Assembly: GCF_018904615.1 (NCBI RefSeq) | Contig: NZ_JADCNH010000003.1 | Span: 1-64,000 of the forward strand | DNA from: Verticiella alkaliphila | Lineage (GTDB): Bacteria; Pseudomonadota; Gammaproteobacteria; Burkholderiales; Burkholderiaceae_B | Direction of reading: 5' to 3' | DNA: 64,000 nucleotides | Shown here: in pieces, positions 1 through 7,431 of the stretch | Numbering within the stretch: position 1 is the first letter of the stretch | How the letters are laid out: every line of letters begins with the position of its first letter | Translations under genes and position numbers: made by a program | The notes under the pieces: generated by a model | Told to the model about the DNA's origin: nothing | Database searches by the model: none | The model's input: the letters and a program-made list of their open reading frames with translations, nothing else

Positions 1-33
1 TCGCTGCGGCGCCGTCATCAGCAGAGAAGCGAG

Positions 34-62
34 ATTATGAAGAAGTTTTTGAAGCTTGTCAA
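34..62 (-). promoter_or_regulatory. Core promoter of an rRNA operon lying left of the window
   Basis: On the minus strand a TTGACA box (57-62) and a CATAAT box (34-39) are separated by exactly 17 bp, followed by CTCGCTTCTCTGCTG. This is the form of rRNA operon promoters I know from Bordetella and Burkholderia. Transcription would start near position 27 and run out of the window, so the 16S gene itself is not here. Identification as rrn rests on this motif and on the upstream promoter array. Confidence 0.75.
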
Positions 63-229
63 GCTAGCGTTTTCGCTCACTTAACGGCCAACTTCTTCAC
101 GCTCGATTTGTTCAACGTTCTTGCTAGAGAACCTTCAACGAATCGCTCGCCGCACCCCTTCCAGGACACTTGGCTCGCCTGCCTGGCCGCGTCCCCGTAG
201 TGATCAGCGCCGTAGCAGCGAAGCCCTCA

Positions 230-262
230 ACTATAACACGTTTATTTCATCCGTGTTGCGAA
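230..262 (-). promoter_or_regulatory. Upstream promoter module 2 of the rrn array (weak -35)
   Basis: A minus-strand TATAGT box (230-235) sits in a block (215-248) that is nearly repeated at 368-401. No good -35 box is seen at the right distance; the nearest resemblance is TTCGCA about 21 bp upstream. It may be a decayed copy of the promoter at 383-412. Confidence 0.4.
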
Positions 263-382
263 ACCGAAAATTTCTTTTCAACCCCGCTTGCCTCTGCTGT
301 TCACCACCCCATCGCGTTGCCGCGTACTGCCGGGTGCTTGTCTGGACATCACCGTGGTGATGCGTGATCAGCGAAGCCCTGA

Positions 383-412
383 ACTATAGCACGTTTATTT
401 TCGTGCTGGCAA
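383..412 (-). promoter_or_regulatory. Upstream promoter module 3 of the rrn array
   Basis: Minus-strand TTGCCA (407-412) and TATAGT (383-388) with an 18-bp spacer. The -10 region shares the 13-mer GAACTATAGCACG (plus strand, 381-393) with the module at 519-546. Tandem sigma-70 promoters of this type are usual in front of rRNA operons. Confidence 0.55.
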
Positions 413-518
413 ATCGAAGTTGGCGCTGAGAGAAGCTTTCTTCACCAACCCGACTTGGCGTCAGGCCCGTCACCCAATCCGTCGCGCTTTGCGCTGCGTT
501 TCAAGTGCCGAGCCAAGA

Positions 519-546
519 ACTATAGCACGGTTTTCGAGTTGTGCAA
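519..546 (-). promoter_or_regulatory. Upstream promoter module 4 of the rrn array
   Basis: Minus-strand TTGCAC (541-546) and TATAGT (519-524) with a 16-bp spacer, again within the repeated 13-mer GAACTATAGCACG (517-529). It is the most distal promoter-like module, about 500 bp upstream of the core rrn promoter. No protein gene is credible anywhere in 1-749. Confidence 0.5.
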
Positions 547-605
547 CAGCATGTTCGTTCGAAAGACAAAATATCGCCATTAACGGCGTCGTTCCTCTTA
601 TGCGC

Positions 606-720
606 CCCTATATATAGCGTGCGGCATCTTCAAGGAAGTGCCGTTCGCCGCAACGGACCCTCTGCGGAAAGGCGCCATGAGATGCCGGACCACGATATGT
701 GGTGTTCGCTATATATAGGG
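606..720. repeat. Inverted pair of 14-bp palindromic sites
   Basis: CCCTATATATAGCG (606-619) is repeated exactly in inverted orientation as CGCTATATATAGGG (707-720). Each arm contains the self-complementary core CTATATATAG. The centres are 101 bp apart. The pair lies between the 3' end of the ABC transporter operon and the rrn promoters. Possible roles are a looping operator pair, nested terminal repeats of a small element, or weak promoters; nothing decides among them. Confidence 0.6.
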
Positions 721-749
721 AGCCCCTCGTATGTAGCCCGGGTAGACCG

Positions 750-1475
750 CTACAGCATACCCAGGAACTGACGCAGTTCCGGCGTCGACGGGTTGTCGAA
801 CACTGCCTCGGAAGGTCCGACCTCGTGCACACGCCCCTGGTGCATGAAGACGACGCGATCACAGACTTCCCGGGCGAACCGCATTTCGTGCGTCACCATC
901 ATGAGCGTCATGCCCTCGGCCGCAAGCTCGCGCACCACGGCCAGCACCTCGTTGACGAGCTCGGGATCCAGCGCGGAGGTGATCTCGTCGCATAGCAACG
1001 CCATGGGCTGCATGGCCAGGGCGCGCGCGATGGCCACGCGCTGCTGCTGACCGCCGGACAGCGAATCCGGCCAGGCATCGAACTTGTGCTCCAGCCCCAC
1101 GCGCGTGAGCATGCGGCGGGCGATGTCTGCGGCCTCATCGTCCTTCATGCCCTTGACGACCTTGAGCGACAACATGACGTTGCGGCCAGCCGTCAGGTGG
1201 GGGAAGAGATTGAATTGCTGGAAGATCATGCCCACGCGCAGGCGTAGCGCACGCAGACGGATCTCGTCGGTGCCCACGTGGGCGTCGCCCACCATGATGG
1301 CGCCGCTCTCGATCGTCTCCAGCCCGTTGATGCAGCGCAGGAGCGTGCTCTTGCCCGAGCCGCTCTTGCCGATGATGGCGATCACCTCGCCCGGGTCGAC
1401 GTTCAACGACACGCCCTTGAGGACTTCGTTGTCGCCAAAGCGCTTGCGCACCTCGTCAACGACGATAAGCGGCAT
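750..1475 (-). CDS. Polar amino acid ABC transporter, ATP-binding subunit
   Basis: This 241-residue protein is a GlnQ/HisP-type ATPase that would drive import through the two permeases encoded just upstream. It shows a Walker A motif (GKSGSGKST), a Q-loop (IFQQFNLFPH), the LSGGQQQR signature, a Walker B motif followed by E (LLCDEITSALDP) and the switch His (THEM). Its length is normal for the family. The start overlaps the 3' end of the permease gene by 20 bp, which suggests translational coupling. It is the last gene of a four-gene operon. Within the Walker B-D-loop region ITSALD replaces the usual PTSALD, a minor deviation. The substrate cannot be read from the sequence; the regulator and hydrolases nearby suggest an amino acid, N-acyl or N-carbamoyl compound. 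Confidence 0.93.
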   Translation of the reverse strand: MPLIVVDEVRKRFGDNEVLKGVSLNVDPGEVIAIIGKSGSGKSTLLRCINGLETIESGAIMVGDAHVGTDEIRLRALRLRVGMIFQQFNLFPHLTAGRNVMLSLKVVKGMKDDEAADIARRMLTRVGLEHKFDAWPDSLSGGQQQRVAIARALAMQPMALLCDEITSALDPELVNEVLAVVRELAAEGMTLMMVTHEMRFAREVCDRVVFMHQGRVHEVGPSEAVFDNPSTPELRQFLGML

Positions 1476-2112
1476 GGGATCTCCTCTCGAGATGACGGCT
1501 GGCCAGGGAAAGCGGCCAGCACAGGACGAAGTACAGCAACGCCGTGAAGCCGAACACGGTGAAGGGCTGGAACGTGGCGTTGGTGATCATGCTGCCGGCC
1601 TTGGAGAGCTCGACGAAGCCGATGATGGACGTGAGCGCCGTGCCTTTGACGACCTGCACGGAGAAACCCACGGTGGGGGCAATGGCCACGCGAAAGGCCT
1701 GGGGCAGGATCACATGGCGCATCTGCTGATAGCGGTTCATGGCCAGGCTGGCCGACGCCTCCCACTGCCCTCGGGCGACCGCATCCACGCAACCGCGCCA
1801 GATCTCGGCGAGAAAGGCGGCGGACCACAGGATGAGTGCAAGCCCCGCGGCGACCCAGGCCGGCAGATTCACGCCGAGCAGCGCCAGGCCGAAGAAGGCC
1901 AGAAAGAGCTGCATCAGAAGGGGCGTGCCCTGGAAGAGCTCGATGTAGCCCCAGGCCAGGCGACGGGGCCACGCGCGGCGCGACGTGCGCATCGAGAGGA
2001 TCGCGAGACCGAGGAGGCCGCCGCCGATGAAGGCGGCGACCGACAGCAGCACCGTCCAGCGCGCGGCCAGAAGGAGATTGCGCAGGATGTCCCACGTGGT
2101 GAATTCGATCAT
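1456..2112 (-). CDS. Polar amino acid ABC transporter, inner-membrane permease 2
   Basis: A 218-residue permease of the HisM/GlnP family. It has several hydrophobic membrane segments and the cytoplasmic coupling motif with the EAA pattern around QWEASASLAMNRYQQMRHVILPQA. The start was set at the ATG giving MIEFTTWD because it overlaps the stop of the preceding permease as ATGA; longer in-frame extensions run through that other gene. It pairs with the permease at 2109-2783 to form the transmembrane heterodimer. Confidence 0.92.
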   Translation of the reverse strand: MIEFTTWDILRNLLLAARWTVLLSVAAFIGGGLLGLAILSMRTSRRAWPRRLAWGYIELFQGTPLLMQLFLAFFGLALLGVNLPAWVAAGLALILWSAAFLAEIWRGCVDAVARGQWEASASLAMNRYQQMRHVILPQAFRVAIAPTVGFSVQVVKGTALTSIIGFVELSKAGSMITNATFQPFTVFGFTALLYFVLCWPLSLASRHLERRSHAAYRR

Positions 2113-2783
2113 GCGGGGCTCCTGCGTGCGAAGAGCGCCCAGCCCAGCGCGCGCAGCGCCTGGCGCAGCAGGATGGCGAGCATCAGGTAGATGAGCGTCG
2201 TGGCGAAGTACGCCTCGAACGCCCGGAAGGTGCGCGCCTGGATGAGATTGGCCGCATACGTCAGATCCTGGGCGGCCACCTGCGAGCACACGGCCGAGCC
2301 CAGCATGACGATCACCACCTGGGATGACAGCGCCGGCCAGATGCGTTGCAGCGCGGGCATGAGTACGACGTGCCGGAAGACCTGCATCCGGCTCATCGCG
2401 AGGCTGGCCCCCGCCTCGAACTGACCGCGCGGCGTGGCCTCGATGCCGGCACGGATGATCTCGGCACTGTAGGCGCCCAGGTTCACCACCATGGCGAGCA
2501 GCGAGGCCTGCATCCCAGTGAGCTTCACGCCCAGCACGGGAAGCCCGAAGAAGATGAAAAAGAGCTGGATGAGGAACGGCGTATTGCGCGTGAGCTCGAT
2601 ATAGGCGACGACGGGCGGGCGCAGCCAGCGCGGGCCGAGTGATCGGCTCCAGGCGCAGAAGATGCCGAGTGCGCCACCGCCCACCGCACCCACCAGCGTG
2701 AGCCAGGTCGTGATCTGGATGCCGTGCCACAGCAGATCCAGGTTCTCGCCCGTGAGCACCGAGAAGTCAAAGGCGTAGTTCAT
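2109..2783 (-). CDS. Polar amino acid ABC transporter, inner-membrane permease 1
   Basis: A 224-residue HisQ/GlnP-type permease starting MNYAFDFSVLTGENL. It carries the ELTRNTPFLIQLFF segment typical of polar amino acid permeases and an EAA-loop region (GQFEAGASLAMSRMQVFRHV). It is followed by the second permease with an ATGA overlap and preceded by the binding protein 27 bp away, so the four genes form one operon read leftward. Subunit identity is firm; substrate is unknown. Confidence 0.92.
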   Translation of the reverse strand: MNYAFDFSVLTGENLDLLWHGIQITTWLTLVGAVGGGALGIFCAWSRSLGPRWLRPPVVAYIELTRNTPFLIQLFFIFFGLPVLGVKLTGMQASLLAMVVNLGAYSAEIIRAGIEATPRGQFEAGASLAMSRMQVFRHVVLMPALQRIWPALSSQVVIVMLGSAVCSQVAAQDLTYAANLIQARTFRAFEAYFATTLIYLMLAILLRQALRALGWALFARRSPA

Positions 2784-2810
2784 GCCGTCGCCTCATCACG
2801 CATGGGGGAT

Positions 2811-3596
2811 TCAAAGATCGGCCGGCAGGCCCATGCCAAGCCACTTCTGGGAGATCGCGTCGAGCGAACCATCTGAGCGGGCCGTGGTGATGATCTCGTT
2901 CACCTTGGCGAGCAGCTCCGGCTCGTTCTTGTTCAGGCCGATGAAGCACGGCGAGTTCTTGATGAGGAACTTGGTCTCGGGGCGCGTGGGCGGATTGCGC
3001 GCCAGGATGGCGGCGGCCACGACGTTGCCGGTGGCCACGAGCTGCACCTGTCCCGAGAGGAAGGCCGAGATGGTGCCGTTGTTGTCTTCGAAGCGGTGGA
3101 TGGTGGCGTCGGCGGGCGCGATCTTCGTGAGCTCGAGATCCTCCACCGCACCACGCGTCACACCAATGGTCTTGCCGGAGAGGTCGGACGCGCCCTCGGC
3201 CTTGATGGCCGGGCCGCCGAAGACGCCGTTGAAGAACGGCGCATACGGCACGGAGAAATCGATGACTTTCTCGCGTTCGGCGTTCTTGCCCAGGCTGGAG
3301 ATGACGAGATCGACCTTACCGGTCTGCAGGAAGGGCACGCGGTTCGCGCTGGTGACCGGTACGATCTCGACCTTCACGCCCAGCTTCTGGCCGATCAGAT
3401 TGGCCGTGTCGATGTCGTAGCCCAGCGGCCGCATGTCGGGGCCCACCGAGCCGAACGGCGGGAAATCCTGCGGAACCGCCACGCGCAGCACGCCGGCCTT
3501 CTGAATCTGTTCCAAGGCGTTGGCCTGGGCGACACCGAAAGGGACGGCGAAAGCGGCGACGGCCGCGAGAGAAGCGAAGACTTGCCGGAAGGACAT
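2811..3596 (-). CDS. Amino acid ABC transporter, periplasmic substrate-binding protein
   Basis: A 261-residue solute-binding protein of the family-3 (SBP_bac_3) type. It starts with a Sec signal peptide (MSFRQVFASLAAVAAF..., probable cleavage after AQA) and continues with the family start LEQIQKAGVLRVAVPQDFPPFG. The ATG at 3596 was chosen over an upstream in-frame start because AGGAG lies 6-7 bp before it and because the signal peptide begins there. The gene is first in the transporter operon. A near-palindromic site, TTTCGTATACAAAA, lies about 45 bp upstream, so the GntR regulator next door probably controls it. Confidence 0.92.
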   Translation of the reverse strand: MSFRQVFASLAAVAAFAVPFGVAQANALEQIQKAGVLRVAVPQDFPPFGSVGPDMRPLGYDIDTANLIGQKLGVKVEIVPVTSANRVPFLQTGKVDLVISSLGKNAEREKVIDFSVPYAPFFNGVFGGPAIKAEGASDLSGKTIGVTRGAVEDLELTKIAPADATIHRFEDNNGTISAFLSGQVQLVATGNVVAAAILARNPPTRPETKFLIKNSPCFIGLNKNEPELLAKVNEIITTARSDGSLDAISQKWLGMGLPADL

Positions 3597-3638
3597 GTGG
3601 ATCTCCTGAGGCGGCCGGTGCGGCCAAGTGCACACGAA

Positions 3639-3652
3639 TTTCGTATACAAAA
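3639..3652. promoter_or_regulatory. GTATAC-type operator upstream of the ABC transporter
   Basis: TTTCGTATACAAAA centred on the palindrome GTATAC (3643-3648). Closely related sites occur at 4614-4629 and 7339-7354, each in front of a gene of the same catabolic module. The form agrees with the TnGTnnnACnA pattern of FCD-type GntR regulators. Binding by the product of 3869-4558 is inferred. Confidence 0.6.
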
Positions 3653-3868
3653 CGTGATGCAAAGGCTGTGCCATCTTTATGCCTGGAGCATGGCGGGAGG
3701 ATCCTGGCCGCCAGGGTGCACGCTCGAAGCGCTGTCATTCCGGACGTGGGTTCAGCTAGCCGGCCCGAGGGTGGTGCAGTCAGCACCAGGATGGTGCCAA
3801 TCCGTGACCACCGGCCTCAGGTGCGTGCACGGGGTGGTGCCCCCTGGCTTTCCGGGCGGTATGCCAGA

Positions 3869-4558
3869 TCAGGCAAGCAGCGCGGAGACGAGGTCCGCGC
3901 TGTTGGCCGCCGGCTCGTCGAACACCAGGGAATCCTCGACGTGCGCGAGATGCGCGAGCATGAGCGCACAGGCACGATCGGCATCACCGGCCTTGGCGGC
4001 CTCGATGAACTGCGCGTGTTCGTCGGACGAGCACTGGGCATCCATGCCGGACTGATAGAGCACCGTGATGACGGCGCTGCGCGCCGACAACTCCTGCAGC
4101 ATCTCCGTGAGCACGGTGTTGCCCACGACATTGGCCAGCAGGATGTGGAAGTCGCCCAGAAGGCGATTGCGCAGATGCGTGTCGCCTGCCGCAATGGCCT
4201 TGCGCTCCTGGCGCAGGTGCTGCTCGATGCGCTTGTAATCTGCCGGCTTGGCGCGGGCGACGAACTCGCGCGCCAGGGCGGCCTCGAGGATCTTGCGCAC
4301 GGCGAAGATCTCGCGCGCCTCGGCAGCACTGGGCCGGCTCACGAAGGCGCCCTTCTCTGGCACGGTGCGCACCAGCTTGTCCTTCGTGAGCATGAGCAGT
4401 GCCGCACGGATCTTGGTTCGGCTCACGCCATAGACCCGGGCGAGCGCCTCTTCGCGCAGGCGCGCCCCAGGCGGTAGCTGGCGGGTGACGATGGCGTTGG
4501 CAATGCTGGCGGCGATCTGCTCGGCGCTGGCGTCAGCGGGAATGTCGGGCGTGCTCAT
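3869..4558 (-). CDS. GntR-family regulator, FCD ligand-binding type
   Basis: A 229-residue regulator. The N-terminal winged helix is visible at residues 10-75 (PPGARLREEALARVYGVSR, then LTKDKLVRTVPEKGAFVS). The C-terminal all-helical FCD domain carries the usual metal-site residues (DFHILLAN, then DEHAQFIEAAKAGD and LAHLAH). Such proteins are usually repressors released by a small carboxylate or amino-acid-like ligand. It is divergent from the M20 peptidase gene at 4645 and lies upstream of the ABC operon on the same strand. Three GTATAC-centred sites in the three flanking control regions are its probable targets. Confidence 0.9.
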   Translation of the reverse strand: MSTPDIPADASAEQIAASIANAIVTRQLPPGARLREEALARVYGVSRTKIRAALLMLTKDKLVRTVPEKGAFVSRPSAAEAREIFAVRKILEAALAREFVARAKPADYKRIEQHLRQERKAIAAGDTHLRNRLLGDFHILLANVVGNTVLTEMLQELSARSAVITVLYQSGMDAQCSSDEHAQFIEAAKAGDADRACALMLAHLAHVEDSLVFDEPAANSADLVSALLA

Positions 4559-4613
4559 GGGGGCCTAGTCTACCGAATTTCATACGATCCTATGGCACTA
4601 AAATTGCATCCTT

Positions 4614-4629
4614 ATTTTGGATACAAAAT
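4614..4629. promoter_or_regulatory. GTATAC-type operator between gntR and the M20 gene
   Basis: ATTTTGGATACAAAAT is a 16-bp palindrome with one mismatched pair, 16 bp before the start of the M20 gene. A related half-like site, ATTTCATACGAT, lies at 4577-4588 next to the gntR start, which suggests autoregulation. It belongs to the same family as the sites at 3639 and 7339. Confidence 0.55.
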
Positions 4630-4644
4630 AGACCGTGAGATCCC

Positions 4645-5904
4645 ATGTCCTCGACGCCAAAGCAGCTGCTGTCCTACCTCGCGACCCAACGCGACGCTCA
4701 GACCGAATTCCTGCGGGCGCTGGTCCGCACGCCGTCTGACAATCCGCCTGGCGATTGCCAGGCACTGGCCGAGGTGGCTCAAGACGCGCTGCAGGCGCTT
4801 GGCCTGACGGTGGAAACCGATGCGGTGCCGCCGGACGCGGTGCAGGCCAACGGCATGCGCGCCGTCACGAATCTCATCGTGCGACACCGGTTTGGCACAG
4901 GCGGTCCGGTCATCGCGCTCAATGCGCATGGGGACGTGGTGCCGCCAGGGGATGGCTGGGGTTACGACCCTTATGGCGCGCAGATCGTCGAGCATCCGGA
5001 ACACGGACCGACCCTGTATGGGCGCGGCGCTGCGGTGTCCAAGTCGGACTTCGCCACGTATACCTGGGCGTTGCTGGCCCTGAAGGAGGCCGAGCAGGCA
5101 GGCGCGGCACTGGCGGGCACCGTCGAGCTGCACCTCACGTTCGATGAGGAAGCGGGTGGAGAGATCGGCCCCGCGCGGTTGTTGGCGAATGGTCTGAGCC
5201 GCCCGGACTACGCGATCTCGGCGGGGTTTGCGTACGGGGTCGTGGCGGCACACAACGGCTGCCTGCATCTGGAAGTGACGGTGCGCGGGCGCCAGGCGCA
5301 TGCAGCGCTGCCGCACACGGGCGTGGACGCGCTGGAGGCGGCCACCCACCTGCTCAGCGCGCTCTATGCGAGCCGGACAGCGCTGGCGCGGCAGCATTCA
5401 GCCACTGACGGCATTGATAGCCCGACGCTGAACATCGGTCTGATCGAGGGCGGCATCAATACCAACGTGGTGCCGGATCGGGTGAGCTTCCGGGTGGACC
5501 GCCGCGTGATTCCGGAGGAATCGATGGCGACGGTCGAGGCCGAGTTGCGGGCGCTCCTGGCCGAAGCAGCAGCGGCGCGCCTTGGCATCACGATTGAGAT
5601 CCGCACATTGCTTCGCGCCGATCCCTTGCCCCGACTGCCACGTGCGGACCGTCTCATCGAGGCACTCACCCGGCATGCGCAGGCGCAGACCGGTCACACG
5701 ATTCCGGTGACGGGCTCGCCGCTCTACACAGACGCTCGGCACTATGCGGCGGCCGGCATCCCGACGGTGCTCTATGGGGCGGGGCCGCGCACGCTGGCGG
5801 AGGCCGGCGGCCACAATGTGGACGAGAACATCCGTCTGGGTGACCTGGCGCTGGCCACGGACGTGGTCACGCTGACGCTGGCGGAGATGCTGGGCGCTTC
5901 CTGA
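4645..5904 (+). CDS. M20-family metallo-amidohydrolase (ArgE/DapE-like)
   Basis: A 419-residue cytoplasmic protein of the ArgE/DapE/ACY1 group, which hydrolyse N-acyl or dipeptide-like amides. Visible are the first metal motif NAHGDVVPP (about residue 93), the catalytic pair in TFDEEAGGE (about 170), the dimerisation (lid) domain around HNGCLHLEVTVRGRQAHAALPHTG, and a C-terminal GGHNVDENI. The segment where this family normally has GRGxxDxKG reads GRGAAVSKSD, so the metal-bridging Asp is replaced by Val. The usual Asp/Glu ligand after the base is also not obvious (SAGFAYG). It may be a divergent subfamily with altered chemistry. The gene is divergent from gntR, with an operator directly in front. 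Confidence 0.85.
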   Translation: MSSTPKQLLSYLATQRDAQTEFLRALVRTPSDNPPGDCQALAEVAQDALQALGLTVETDAVPPDAVQANGMRAVTNLIVRHRFGTGGPVIALNAHGDVVPPGDGWGYDPYGAQIVEHPEHGPTLYGRGAAVSKSDFATYTWALLALKEAEQAGAALAGTVELHLTFDEEAGGEIGPARLLANGLSRPDYAISAGFAYGVVAAHNGCLHLEVTVRGRQAHAALPHTGVDALEAATHLLSALYASRTALARQHSATDGIDSPTLNIGLIEGGINTNVVPDRVSFRVDRRVIPEESMATVEAELRALLAEAAAARLGITIEIRTLLRADPLPRLPRADRLIEALTRHAQAQTGHTIPVTGSPLYTDARHYAAAGIPTVLYGAGPRTLAEAGGHNVDENIRLGDLALATDVVTLTLAEMLGAS

Positions 5905-6040
5905 CCAGAGCAGCGTTAAGACCCCGCGGACGGCAGATGCGACACATTCGAGGCACACGCCGCCGCCGGCAACGCTGCGGGTCACGCAACGCGGCAGCCC
6001 CATCGCGAGCCGCGCGCCATCATTCGACCCAGAAGCAGCT

Positions 6041-7297
6041 TCAGGCGCCCAGCCCGGCGCCCTCGAGCAGGAACGCATGGGTCGCTGCCAGCGCCAGGGC
6101 CACGTCTGCGACGTCGACGATCTCGCGCGGGTTGTGGCTGATGCCGCCATTGCCGCACCGTACAAAGAGCATGCTGACGGGGGTGACAGACGACATCATG
6201 ACGGCATCGTGGCCGGCGCCGGAGGGCAAGGCATAAGCTGGCACGTTCACCGCGGACAGTGCCCGTTGCCAGGCAGCCTGCCCTGAAACATCGCACGGCA
6301 CGGCAGGGCCGCGCAGCAGGGTCTGGCGGCCACAGTCGATATTGCGCTGGGCGGTGATCGCATCGATCGCCGCATCGATCCGTGCCAGCGCGGCGTCCCG
6401 CACGTCGTCCGCGCCGGCACGCACGTCCAGCGAGAGTACGCAGGCGCCAGGCACGACGTTGACGGCGCCATCCGGCACACTCAGTTGACCGACCGTGCCC
6501 ACCAGGCCGGGCACGTTGGCGCAAAGGCCTTCGACGGCGAGCACGATCTCGGCGGCCGCGCACGCGGCATCGCGTCGAAGATGCATGGGCGTGGTGCCCG
6601 CGTGGGACGCCGTGCCAGCCAGATGCAAGCGCCGGCGCTCGGCGCCAGCGATGGCTGTCACAACGCCCAGCGGCTGCCCGGCATCGAGCAACACCGGGCC
6701 CTGCTCGATGTGGACTTCGAAGTAGTGAGCGATGGCGGGTGACGGCGCCGTGGCGGGCCGGGCCAGTGCGTCGGGGTCGCCGCCTGCGGCCTGCACAGCC
6801 TCGCGCACGGTGACACCGCTGGCATCTGCGCGCTCCAGCAGCGCGGGATCGAATCGGCCGACGAACGCGGACGAGCCGAGATAGGTGCTGCCAAAACGCA
6901 CGCCCTCCTCCTCGGCGAACGCCACGACTTCCAGGTCCACGGGGAGGCGGCGCCCTTGCGCGGACAGTCGCGCTACGAGGGCCATGGGCAGGAGAATCCC
7001 GAGCCGTCCGTCATAGCGGCCCGCGTCGCGCACGGTGTCGTAGTGGCTGCCCGTCACCACACGGCGAGGGTCGATCATGCCAGCGTCGGCGCCGTAGCGG
7101 CCGATCACGTTGCCGATGTCGTCCCGACGCACCTCGTCAAAGCCGCAGGCGCGCATCGTGTCTGCGAGCCAGAGTGCTGTGCGCTGATGGGCGTCGGTGA
7201 GGAAGGTGCAGGTGAGCTTGCCGGGCTCTTCCGTGAAGGCGGCCAACTCATCGGCCCAGGCCATGATGCGCTCGGCATCGGCAGCGAAGTCGGACAT
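6041..7297 (-). CDS. Zn-dependent amidohydrolase, hydantoinase/carbamoylase (AllC/HyuC) family
   Basis: A 418-residue M20-type amidase of the beta-ureidopropionase, allantoate amidohydrolase and L-N-carbamoylase family. Supporting motifs are VVTGSHYDTVRDAGRYDG, the catalytic-site segment FAEEEGVRFGSTYLGS, HYFEVHIEQGPVL, the lid-domain segment GTASHAGTTPM, and the C-terminal PSGAGHDAVMM. All usual metal ligands appear present, unlike the neighbour at 4645. It probably hydrolyses an N-carbamoyl or ureido compound. A GTATAC-type operator lies about 45 bp upstream and AGGAG precedes the ATG. It converges with the M20 gene and shares its presumed regulator. Confidence 0.88.
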   Translation of the reverse strand: MSDFAADAERIMAWADELAAFTEEPGKLTCTFLTDAHQRTALWLADTMRACGFDEVRRDDIGNVIGRYGADAGMIDPRRVVTGSHYDTVRDAGRYDGRLGILLPMALVARLSAQGRRLPVDLEVVAFAEEEGVRFGSTYLGSSAFVGRFDPALLERADASGVTVREAVQAAGGDPDALARPATAPSPAIAHYFEVHIEQGPVLLDAGQPLGVVTAIAGAERRRLHLAGTASHAGTTPMHLRRDAACAAAEIVLAVEGLCANVPGLVGTVGQLSVPDGAVNVVPGACVLSLDVRAGADDVRDAALARIDAAIDAITAQRNIDCGRQTLLRGPAVPCDVSGQAAWQRALSAVNVPAYALPSGAGHDAVMMSSVTPVSMLFVRCGNGGISHNPREIVDVADVALALAATHAFLLEGAGLGA

Positions 7298-7338
7298 GCG
7301 CGCACACTCCTGGAACGGGTTTGGGAAAGTCTACACAA

Positions 7339-7354
7339 TTTTTGTATACAGAAA
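7339..7354. promoter_or_regulatory. GTATAC-type operator upstream of the carbamoylase-like gene
   Basis: TTTTTGTATACAGAAA with the palindromic centre GTATAC at 7344-7349. It is the third member of the site family at 3639 and 4614. It lies in the gap between the liv-like operon and the amidohydrolase gene, so the hydrolase is likely controlled separately from the liv genes. Confidence 0.55.
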
Positions 7355-7431
7355 AACCCTGACCCGGCTTTGGCTCGCTGGCGAAATGTCATCTTCGGTG
7401 GCCCCTGCCGACGCCAGACGGCGAGCGCACC

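Noticed and set aside
1084-2190. A 368-codon open frame on the plus strand across the ABC permease genes.
   Set aside because: It is antisense to well-supported transporter genes, lacks any domain, and arises from high GC with few stop codons. The same holds for long antisense frames at 8127-9188, 10054-10944, 36175-37203 and 62665-63852.
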